This document shows positions 37,241 through 44,211 of a DNA stretch of 64,000 bases, in pieces. Position 1 is the stretch's first letter; the number at the start of each line of letters is the position of its first letter. Source of the DNA: Apilactobacillus zhangqiuensis (GTDB taxonomy: Bacteria > Bacillota > Bacilli > Lactobacillales > Lactobacillaceae); NCBI RefSeq assembly GCF_019656215.1, contig NZ_BPLK01000003.1, forward strand, positions 1 through 64,000, written 5' to 3'. The notes under the pieces are model-generated. The model made no database searches and was not told the origin of the DNA. It saw only the letters and a program-made list of their open reading frames with translations. Made by a program: the position numbers and the translations under genes.

Positions 37241-37253
37241 AGGAGGATAATTC

Positions 37254-37904
37254 GTGAGAGTTAGAAATAAGCCATGGGCAGACGGTTACATCAAGGATAA
37301 CCAAAAATACATTGTTACTGATCCTGAAAATTGGATTGGTAAATGGTCACAACGTTTCGAAAAGAAACAACCAATTCATATTGAAATTGGAACAGGGAAG
37401 GGTCAATTCATTGTTGAAATGGCTAAGAAACATCCTGAAGTTAACTTTTTAGGAATTGAAATTCAAAAAACAGTTATTGCGATTGCTTTGAAAAAGGTAG
37501 TTGAAGCTGATTTACCAAACTTACAATTGGTTCATACCGATGGTGCAGGTGTCGATACTTTCTTCGGTAAGCATGAAATTGACACTGTTTATTTAAACTT
37601 TTCAGATCCATGGCCAAAGAAGCGTCATGCAAAGAGAAGACTTACATCACCAACTTTCTTAGACAGTTACAAGGCAATCCTAAAAGAAGATGCACCTGTT
37701 GTTTTCAAGACAGACAATCGTGGCTTATTTGAATATTCAGTAGTTACTTTCAATAATTACGGAATGTACTTCGACTTATTATCACTTGATTTACACAATA
37801 GTGAATACATTGAAGATAATGTTGAAACTGAATATGAACACAAGTTTAGTAGTAAGGGTCCAATCTACAAGATTGTTGCTTACTTCAATAAAAAAGAAGA
37901 CTAA
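37254..37904 (+). CDS. trmB: tRNA (guanine-N7-)-methyltransferase
   Basis: SAM-dependent enzyme making m7G46 in tRNA, 216 residues. It opens with the family start MRVRNKPWA, carries the SAM loop IEIGTGKGQF near 45-55, and has the substrate motif SDPWPKKRHAKRRL. The start is GTG 37254, after AGGAGG. Its stop codon lies in the terminator of the convergent small gene 1 nt away. In Bacillus trmB also lies near ytpP, ytpR, sftA and murC. Confidence 0.96.
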   Translation: MRVRNKPWADGYIKDNQKYIVTDPENWIGKWSQRFEKKQPIHIEIGTGKGQFIVEMAKKHPEVNFLGIEIQKTVIAIALKKVVEADLPNLQLVHTDGAGVDTFFGKHEIDTVYLNFSDPWPKKRHAKRRLTSPTFLDSYKAILKEDAPVVFKTDNRGLFEYSVVTFNNYGMYFDLLSLDLHNSEYIEDNVETEYEHKFSSKGPIYKIVAYFNKKED

Positions 37905-37918
37905 ATTAATAGTCTTCT
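37890..37918 (-). terminator. Terminator of the minus-strand small gene
   Basis: On the minus strand: stem AGAAGACTA/TAGTCTTCT followed by TTTTTT. The T-run is on the minus side only; the plus side lacks one. Confidence 0.8.
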
Positions 37919-38208
37919 CGTAGGTCGTTAATCCATTTGAATTGATAGTTAGAATTAATTTCAAAGTATCGTTCAATTATTTCATCGTTTTCTAAGACGT
38001 TGATAGCGCCAACGTAATCTTTATTGTTATTCTTTTTCATAACCCAGCTACCGTAAACTTTGCTCTTGTTTAGAGTATTTTTTGCATGAGTTATTTGTAG
38101 GTTAATTTTTTTAATATGTTTTTCTTGCTTAATCTTCTTAGCAACTAAAACACTAGTGCCGATAACTCCAATGGCAAGGGTTGAAACGATTGCATTTCTA
38201 GACTTAAT
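37906..38208 (-). CDS. Small membrane-anchored protein with a proposed ATT start
   Basis: An unbroken frame of 100 codons with no usable ATG, GTG or TTG near its 5' end. An in-frame TGA (38217-38215) precedes TAT-ATC-ATT-AAG, and the first in-frame ATG is about 56 codons in. Signals of a real gene: TTGATT-16-TATAAT upstream, AAGGATGTGAT (one mismatch from the ideal Shine-Dalgarno) ending 5 nt before ATT, and a T-run terminator. ATC 38211 is the alternative start. The product has one N-terminal membrane segment (TLAIGVIGTSVLVA), a basic stretch, then a polar domain. I do not recognise the family; a weak PepSY-like feel of the C-terminus is not evidence. Confidence 0.6.
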   Translation of the reverse strand: MKSRNAIVSTLAIGVIGTSVLVAKKIKQEKHIKKINLQITHAKNTLNKSKVYGSWVMKKNNNKDYVGAINVLENDEIIERYFEINSNYQFKWINDLREDY

Positions 38209-38238
38209 GATATATCACATCCTTTTTGTATAGGATAC

Positions 38239-38266
38239 ATTATATTACATTCAAATTTATAATCAA
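38239..38266 (-). promoter_or_regulatory. Promoter of the ATT-start gene
   Basis: Minus strand TTGATT (38266-38261), 16-nt spacer, TATAAT (38244-38239). Confidence 0.7.
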
Positions 38267-38328
38267 ACTGCATCGAAAATAACAAGAAATAAGTTATAAT
38301 AAAGAAAAAATAATTGGAGTGAATAAAC

Positions 38329-38646
38329 ATGGAACAATTACCAACAATGAACTTAGATGAATTAAAGAAGACCGTTAGCGATGGCAAGTACATGCTATTC
38401 TTCTCAGCTGACTGGTGTCCTGATTGCTCATTTATTAAGCCAGCAATGCCAGAAATTGAAGCAGAATACCCTGATTACAAATTTATTGCAGTTGATCGTG
38501 ACCAAAACATTGATTTAGCTGCTGATTTAGCAATCTTTGGTATTCCAAGCTTCGTTGCATTTGAAAACGGTGAAGAAATTGGCCGTTATGTAAATAAAGA
38601 TAGAAAAACAAAGAAACAAGTAGAAGAATTTATCGATTCTCTATAA
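38329..38646 (+). CDS. Thioredoxin-like protein (YtpP type)
   Basis: A 105-residue thioredoxin-fold protein with the redox motif ADWCPDC (C30, C33) and the cis-Pro loop FGIPSFVAF. The CPDC centre differs from CGPC of classical thioredoxin and resembles YtpP-like proteins, which sit beside ytpR in Bacillus. A role in cytosolic thiol-disulfide exchange is likely; the partner is unknown. A TATAAT (38295-38300) lies upstream, and TTGGAGTGA precedes the ATG. Confidence 0.85.
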   Translation: MEQLPTMNLDELKKTVSDGKYMLFFSADWCPDCSFIKPAMPEIEAEYPDYKFIAVDRDQNIDLAADLAIFGIPSFVAFENGEEIGRYVNKDRKTKKQVEEFIDSL

Positions 38647-38673
38647 TAATTAATATGTGGAAGGTAAGATTTA

Positions 38674-39318
38674 ATGTTAATTGCAAGTTATAACCCAAAA
38701 CAAACTGGTGACATCTTAGTTGTCATCTTGGATGAAGACGCGAAAGAACAAAAGGTAGAACAAATTGGTAATATTGTAAGAATTTCTGATTCAGAAAATG
38801 ATCACGTTACTGGTTTTAACTTCACTGATGCTTCTGAAGTACTACCTCGTCTAAAGGACGTAAACGGTGAAGTTACCTTAACTCAAGAAGATTTAGATGC
38901 CCTAAACAAGTCATTATCTGATAATGAAATTAAGGACACTATTGAATTGGATACTGATCCAAAGTTTGTTGTGGGATATGTAAAATCTGTTAAAGAACAT
39001 CCTAAGTCTGACCACCTAAAGATTACTGAAACTGAAATTAATGATGGAAAGACTCTACAAATCGTTAGTGGTTCTCCAAACATGCAAGAAGACATTAAGG
39101 TTGTTGTTGCTAAAGTTGGTGCAATGATGCCTGATGGTCTAATTATTTGGCCTGGTGAGTTAAAGGGTGAAGAAAGTAACGGAATGATTTGTTCAGGTCG
39201 TGAACTATTGATTCCAAACGCACCACAAAGACCAGGTGCTTTGATTTTACCTAATGATTATCAAGAAGTTGGGGAAGCTTTTGATTTTGATAAGGCTGAC
39301 ACATTATTTTCAAAATAA
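38674..39318 (+). CDS. ytpR: YtpR family tRNA-binding-domain protein
   Basis: A 214-residue protein with an N-terminal DUF4479-like part and a C-terminal EMAP/TRBD oligonucleotide-binding domain (about 95-205). The latter is marked by VGYVKSVKEHPKSDHLKI, QIVSGSPNM and GMICSGREL, as in the PheT N-terminal domain. It probably binds tRNA; the precise role is unknown. It lies between the thioredoxin gene and sftA, the arrangement seen in Bacillus. Confidence 0.9.
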   Translation: MLIASYNPKQTGDILVVILDEDAKEQKVEQIGNIVRISDSENDHVTGFNFTDASEVLPRLKDVNGEVTLTQEDLDALNKSLSDNEIKDTIELDTDPKFVVGYVKSVKEHPKSDHLKITETEINDGKTLQIVSGSPNMQEDIKVVVAKVGAMMPDGLIIWPGELKGEESNGMICSGRELLIPNAPQRPGALILPNDYQEVGEAFDFDKADTLFSK

Positions 39319-39378
39319 GCAAAAATAGGAGATTTATCTCCTTTATACATAAATTTTTAGATTAAGGATGACGCTTGA

Positions 39379-41937
39379 ATGGAACACTATGACGGACCTG
39401 CTTTTTACCGTAAATATAACGTTTTAGGTAAAAACAACGAATTAAAACATAATAATAAGTCTAATAAAAGTGAATCCCGAACTAATAGAGATACAACTGT
39501 AAGACAAAATAATAATTCTGATGATTATCTTTTACTTAATAGAGATAATCCAATTGCTAAGAGGGCTGCCGCTTTTAAACCTAGTCATAATTCAACCAGC
39601 GGCTCAAAGGTTCAATTCTACCAAAACGAAACTTCAAGTAAATTCAGAAAGATTATGAATCAACTTGATCGACATGATGAAGAATTGATTGGAATGACTA
39701 GCGATGTTACTGGTGCTATTGATTTGGATAGAGAAGATTTTGCTACTTCTGACGACGAATCAATTGCTACTAGCCAAGCTGATGCAGTTGATAAGCAATC
39801 AATCAAAGAATTTAACGACATAGAGTCAGAGCCATATTCAACTCCTTACATTGATAGAAGTAAGGCAGCTGAAAGTGAGGCTGATGCACAAGGTCCAACC
39901 GTATCTGACAGTGAAACAGTTTCTGTAGAGGATACCGTTGCTGATTCGATTCAAAGTTCAAGTGATGAAGTACAACAAAGCGCTGAACAAAGTAGTTCAT
40001 CTAACCAGTCTTCATTTGATAAGTTTATGGGGATGGTGAATCACGACGTTGATAAACAATCAGAACCAGAAGATGAAGATGATGACTATGTTGGTGAAGA
40101 ATCGAATGAAGACAGTTACTCAACCTTAGATAATGGTGAATTGTCCTCACAAGCTGATTTGAAAGATTCTTCATCAGTAGATGATAATTACGGTCAATAC
40201 ACTACTTCTGAAAATATAGAAGATAGTTTAGATTCAGATGATGCGGAAGAAACCGCAACAGAAACAGAATCTGATGTAGACAATAAGGATGAAGAAAATG
40301 TTGACGAACCAAATCATGAAAAGAGAAATATTGAAAATCATGGTTTAGGACATTCATTAGCATCCATTTTGAACCAAGAACAAAATGTGCAAAAGGATTT
40401 GTCTATCTTTAACAATCGTCCATCTGTACAATCTGATAACGATGATGATTCAACTGATTCCGACGATTATGAAGAGGTATATCATCATGACGAAAGCGTT
40501 TCAGCTGACTATGACGATAAGGAATACCAATTTCCCTCTATGGATTTATTGGAACCATCTGATGAATTTGAAGATGGTTCAATGGATGACTGGATTGAAA
40601 ATCAAGCTGAAATTTTGGATGAAACACTTAGTGCATTTAACGTCGATGCTAATGTTGTTGATTGGACAAATGGTCCTACTGTTACACAGTTCCAAATCAA
40701 ACTTCAACTAGGTGTTAAAGTAAGTAAAATTACTAATTTAACCGATGACTTGAAGTTAGCATTAGCTGCTAAGGACATTAGAATTGAAGCACCAATTCCT
40801 GGAAAAACAACAGTGGGAATTGAAATTCCTAATCCAAAACCACGACCAGTTAGACTATCTGAAGTCTTAGATACACCACAGTTTGAAAAGACAGATAAAC
40901 CACTTACTGTGGCTTTAGGTGTTGATTTGACAGGTAAGCCACAAATGACTGATTTGAGTAAGATGCCTCATGGTTTAATCGCTGGGGCGACTGGTTCTGG
41001 GAAGAGTGTCTTCTTAAACAGTTTATTAATTTCACTTCTATACAAAGCAACACCAGCTCAATTGAAGATGATTTTAATTGATCCTAAGGCCGTTGAAATG
41101 GCTCCTTATGATAAGTTGCCACATTTACTTTCACCGGTTATTTCAGATCCGAAGCAAGCATCAGCTGCTTTGAAGTGGTCTGTTAAGGAAATGGATGAAA
41201 GATATGAAAAGCTTGCTGCTGCGGGAGCAAGAAACATTGAGCAATTCAATCAAATGGCTGAAAAAACTGGTGAATACACCAAGAAGATGCCATACATCTT
41301 GATTGTAATTGATGAGTTGGCTGACTTGATGATGGTAGCTTCTAACGAAGTGCAAGATTATATCGTTAGAATCACCCAAAAGGCCAGAGCTGCAGGGATT
41401 CATTTGATTGTTGCAACTCAAAGACCTAGTGTGGATATTATTACTGGTACAATCAAAAATAATATTCCAACCCGTGTTGCCTTCATGGTATCCAGTCAAG
41501 TCGATTCAAGAACAATCATTGATACAGCCGGTGCCGAACGATTACTTGGAAAAGGTGATATGTTGTACTTAGGAAATGGGGCAAGTCAATCCGCTCGTTT
41601 ACAAGGTACATTTGTCACTAACGATGAAATCGAAAGAGTAACCGGTGAAGTAAGAAAACAAGGCGAACCTAAGTACGCTTTCCAACCAGATTCATTATTG
41701 AAGAGTGTTAACCAGGTTGAACAACAAGATGAATTGATGCCAGATGTTTTGGAATATATTTCCAATGAAGAGACTGTATCTACATCAAAACTACAAAGAG
41801 TCTTCTCAATTGGATATAATCGAGCTGCTAGTTTGATCGACGAATTGGAGAAGCATAATTATGTATCAGGTCAACATGGCTCCAAACCAAGAGATGTATA
41901 TTTGACTGAAAGTGATTACAAAAAGTTAAATATTTAA
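39379..41937 (+). CDS. sftA: SftA-like soluble DNA translocase (FtsK/SpoIIIE family)
   Basis: ATP-driven DNA pump that clears chromosomal DNA from the closing septum. The motor has Walker A GATGSGKS (536-543), Walker B ILIVIDELADLMM near 640, and a C-terminal winged-helix gamma domain (about 780-852). There are no N-terminal membrane helices; instead residues 1-400 are a disordered, Asp/Glu/Ser-rich region. That layout and the position next to ytpR and murC point to SftA (YtpT) and not SpoIIIE. The start ATG 39379 has a modest AAGGATGA upstream. Confidence 0.9.
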   Translation: MEHYDGPAFYRKYNVLGKNNELKHNNKSNKSESRTNRDTTVRQNNNSDDYLLLNRDNPIAKRAAAFKPSHNSTSGSKVQFYQNETSSKFRKIMNQLDRHDEELIGMTSDVTGAIDLDREDFATSDDESIATSQADAVDKQSIKEFNDIESEPYSTPYIDRSKAAESEADAQGPTVSDSETVSVEDTVADSIQSSSDEVQQSAEQSSSSNQSSFDKFMGMVNHDVDKQSEPEDEDDDYVGEESNEDSYSTLDNGELSSQADLKDSSSVDDNYGQYTTSENIEDSLDSDDAEETATETESDVDNKDEENVDEPNHEKRNIENHGLGHSLASILNQEQNVQKDLSIFNNRPSVQSDNDDDSTDSDDYEEVYHHDESVSADYDDKEYQFPSMDLLEPSDEFEDGSMDDWIENQAEILDETLSAFNVDANVVDWTNGPTVTQFQIKLQLGVKVSKITNLTDDLKLALAAKDIRIEAPIPGKTTVGIEIPNPKPRPVRLSEVLDTPQFEKTDKPLTVALGVDLTGKPQMTDLSKMPHGLIAGATGSGKSVFLNSLLISLLYKATPAQLKMILIDPKAVEMAPYDKLPHLLSPVISDPKQASAALKWSVKEMDERYEKLAAAGARNIEQFNQMAEKTGEYTKKMPYILIVIDELADLMMVASNEVQDYIVRITQKARAAGIHLIVATQRPSVDIITGTIKNNIPTRVAFMVSSQVDSRTIIDTAGAERLLGKGDMLYLGNGASQSARLQGTFVTNDEIERVTGEVRKQGEPKYAFQPDSLLKSVNQVEQQDELMPDVLEYISNEETVSTSKLQRVFSIGYNRAASLIDELEKHNYVSGQHGSKPRDVYLTESDYKKLNI

Positions 41938-42006
41938 AAAAAGGGCGCCATATCAGCTCAAATCTGATATTATAAGATTAATGAGAGATAAAAGGAGCAT
42001 TTAATT

Positions 42007-43338
42007 ATGGATGCAAAGAAGATATATCACTTTGTCGGTGTTAAAGGTACAGGAATGTCGGCAATGGCAAGAATCCTTAAAGATAGAGGATACGAAGTAC
42101 AAGGTTCAGACATTGATAAATACACATTTACTCAAGTTGGTCTAGAACAAGCGGGAATCAAAGTACTCCCTTTTAACGTAGATAATATTAAAGAAGGTTT
42201 GACTGTAATTGCAGGAAATTCATTTACAGATGATCAACCCGAAATTAGAAAAGCAAGAGAAATGGGACTACCAGTATTTAGATACCATGAATTCTTAGGT
42301 GAAATGATTAAAGGTCACACTAGTATTGGTGTTTGTGGTGCCCATGGTAAGACAAGTACAACTGGTTTACTAGCTCACGTATTATCAGGAATTGCACCCA
42401 CTGATTATTTAATCGGTGATGGTACTGGTAAAGGTGTGCCAAATGCTAGATTTTTCGCTTACGAAGCTGATGAATACCGTCGTCACTTCTTAGCAACTAG
42501 TCCAGATTACGCAATTATGACTAACATTGATTTTGATCACCCTGATTACTACACAGGTATCGAAGATGTTAAGAGTGCATTCCAAACTTTCGCTAACCAA
42601 ACAAAGAAAGGTATCTTTGCTTGGGGAGATGACGAAAACTTAAGAGACATTAAAGCTGATGTTCCAATCTACTACTACGGTACTAGAGAAGACGATGACT
42701 TTAGAGCTGTTAACGTAGTTAAGAGTACTTCAGGTTCGGAATTTGATGTTGAATACAAGGGTGAAAAACTTGGTCATTTCCAAATTCACTTATATGGTGA
42801 ACACAACGTGTTAAACGCATTAGCAGTTATTGCTGTTTCATACTTCGAACACGACAACTTGGATGAAGTTCAACGCGAACTTGAGACTTTCAAGGGAGTT
42901 AAGAGACGTTTTGCTCAAAGAAAAGTTGCTGATATGACAATTATTGATGACTATGCTCACCACCCATCTGAAATCGATGCAACTATTGATGCTGCAAGAC
43001 AAGAATATCCAAATAAGAAGATTATTGCGGTATTCCAACCACACACATTTAGTCGTACAATCGCCTACTTAGATGATTTTGCTAAGAGTCTAAACAAGGC
43101 TGACGACGTATACATTACTAAGATTTACAGTTCACCACGCGAAAAGTCTGGTAAGATTTCAAGTGCTGATTTAGCCAATAAAATCACCAAAAATGGTGGT
43201 TTAATTGAGGCTGAAAACATGTCTCCATTATTGGAATATCATGATGCTGTTGTCGTATTCATGGGTGCTGGAGATATTCAAAAGTACGAAAGAATTTACG
43301 AAAACTTGTTGAATGATGTAACAAATAACATGAATTAA
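42007..43338 (+). CDS. murC: UDP-N-acetylmuramate--L-alanine ligase
   Basis: First Mur ligase of stem-peptide synthesis, adding L-Ala to UDP-MurNAc. The 443 residues begin with the nucleotide-binding [14 protein letters not shown]. The ATP loop is CGAHGKTST (110-118), and [10 protein letters not shown], typical of MurC, is near residues 317-326. AAAGGAGC precedes the ATG. It follows sftA by 69 nt, as in Bacillus. Confidence 0.97.
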   Translation: MDAKKIYHFVGVKGTGMSAMARILKDRGYEVQGSDIDKYTFTQVGLEQAGIKVLPFNVDNIKEGLTVIAGNSFTDDQPEIRKAREMGLPVFRYHEFLGEMIKGHTSIGVCGAHGKTSTTGLLAHVLSGIAPTDYLIGDGTGKGVPNARFFAYEADEYRRHFLATSPDYAIMTNIDFDHPDYYTGIEDVKSAFQTFANQTKKGIFAWGDDENLRDIKADVPIYYYGTREDDDFRAVNVVKSTSGSEFDVEYKGEKLGHFQIHLYGEHNVLNALAVIAVSYFEHDNLDEVQRELETFKGVKRRFAQRKVADMTIIDDYAHHPSEIDATIDAARQEYPNKKIIAVFQPHTFSRTIAYLDDFAKSLNKADDVYITKIYSSPREKSGKISSADLANKITKNGGLIEAENMSPLLEYHDAVVVFMGAGDIQKYERIYENLLNDVTNNMN

Positions 43339-43343
43339 AGACT

Positions 43344-43370
43344 TGTAGTTTCTTGCGATTCTGGTAGAAT
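43344..43370 (+). promoter_or_regulatory. Promoter of the BI-1 family gene
   Basis: Extended -10 TGGTAGAAT (43362-43370) with TTGTAG 15 nt upstream. Confidence 0.5.
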
Positions 43371-43400
43371 ACTTCTAACACATCGTAAACAAGGAGGTTT

Positions 43401-44105
43401 ATGGATAATATGAATAACTATGATCAAGCTGGACGTCGTTTAGTAAACGATGCTTTCGGTATGAATAAATTTTTAACCAAAACATATGGATGGATGACCC
43501 TTTCAGTATTAATTTCTGGAATTGTTGCTTACCTAATGGGTGGAATGTACCATGTTAGTTTTAGTTACGGTGCAACTATCGTAGGTTTCATTCTATGGTT
43601 TGTGTTAGCTTTTGCTACTCAATCTGTGGCAATGCGTAGTGCGTTTGCTGGATTTATTATGTTGGTAATCTTCTCAGCGTTAACTGGGGGACTATTCTCA
43701 TACATCTTTATGGCATACAGCTCAACTGCGATTGCTGAAGCATTCTTCACAACTACCATTGATTTTGCTCTTATGGCATTCATTGGTCTTACTACAAAGA
43801 AGAGCTTAGATAGAATTGGTACTCAAGCAATGGCTGCGCTTATTGCGTTGATTATTGTAAGTATCATCAACATCTTCCTACACAACCCATTATTTGACCT
43901 ATTCATTTCATTTATTGCTGTTATTATCTTTACAGCATTTACTGCTTATGACAGTCAAAAGATTAAGGAAGCATATAACGAATATGGTTCAGAAGTATCA
44001 GAAAATGGTTTAGCCATTAATGGTGCAATGATTTTATACATGGACTTTATTAACCTATTCCTAAGCTTATTAAGTATTTTTGGGATTGGCGATAACAACA
44101 GATAA
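43401..44105 (+). CDS. BI-1/YetJ family membrane protein
   Basis: Integral membrane protein of 234 residues with seven hydrophobic segments. Family marks are the N-terminal FLTKTYGWMTLSVLISGIVA and, near the C-terminus, FTAYDSQKIKEAYNEYG, containing the Asp of the calcium-leak channel YetJ. A calcium-leak role is possible by family. ATG 43401 lies only 3 nt after AAGGAGG and ATG 43410 lies 12 nt after it, so the start is ambiguous. A terminator follows. Confidence 0.88.
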   Translation: MDNMNNYDQAGRRLVNDAFGMNKFLTKTYGWMTLSVLISGIVAYLMGGMYHVSFSYGATIVGFILWFVLAFATQSVAMRSAFAGFIMLVIFSALTGGLFSYIFMAYSSTAIAEAFFTTTIDFALMAFIGLTTKKSLDRIGTQAMAALIALIIVSIINIFLHNPLFDLFISFIAVIIFTAFTAYDSQKIKEAYNEYGSEVSENGLAINGAMILYMDFINLFLSLLSIFGIGDNNR

Positions 44106-44146
44106 TAAAAAAGATGGTGTTTATACAACACCATCTTTTTTATTTT
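44106..44146 (+). terminator. Terminator after the BI-1 gene
   Basis: Stem AGATGGTGTT/AACACCATCT with A- and T-run flanks. Confidence 0.92.
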
Positions 44147-44211
44147 TTATATAATATACTATGCGTGCATGTTAAAATTAAATTATCGAAGAAAACGGTA
44201 AGGAGAATTAT

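Noticed and set aside
37791-37976. Minus-strand frame overlapping the end of trmB
   Set aside because: It is out of frame with the ATT-start gene, runs through its terminator, and has no Shine-Dalgarno.
38145-38393. Minus-strand frame opposite the thioredoxin start
   Set aside because: It lies across the divergent promoters and the start of the thioredoxin gene, in a different frame from the proposed small gene, with no ribosome-binding site.
39327-39342. Hairpin AGGAGA/TCTCCT after ytpR
   Set aside because: Only 6 bp and no good T-run; too weak to call a terminator.
41949-41975. Inverted repeat ATATCAG/CTGATAT between sftA and murC
   Set aside because: Seven-bp stem without a T-run; may be chance in AT-rich DNA, so not called a terminator or operator.
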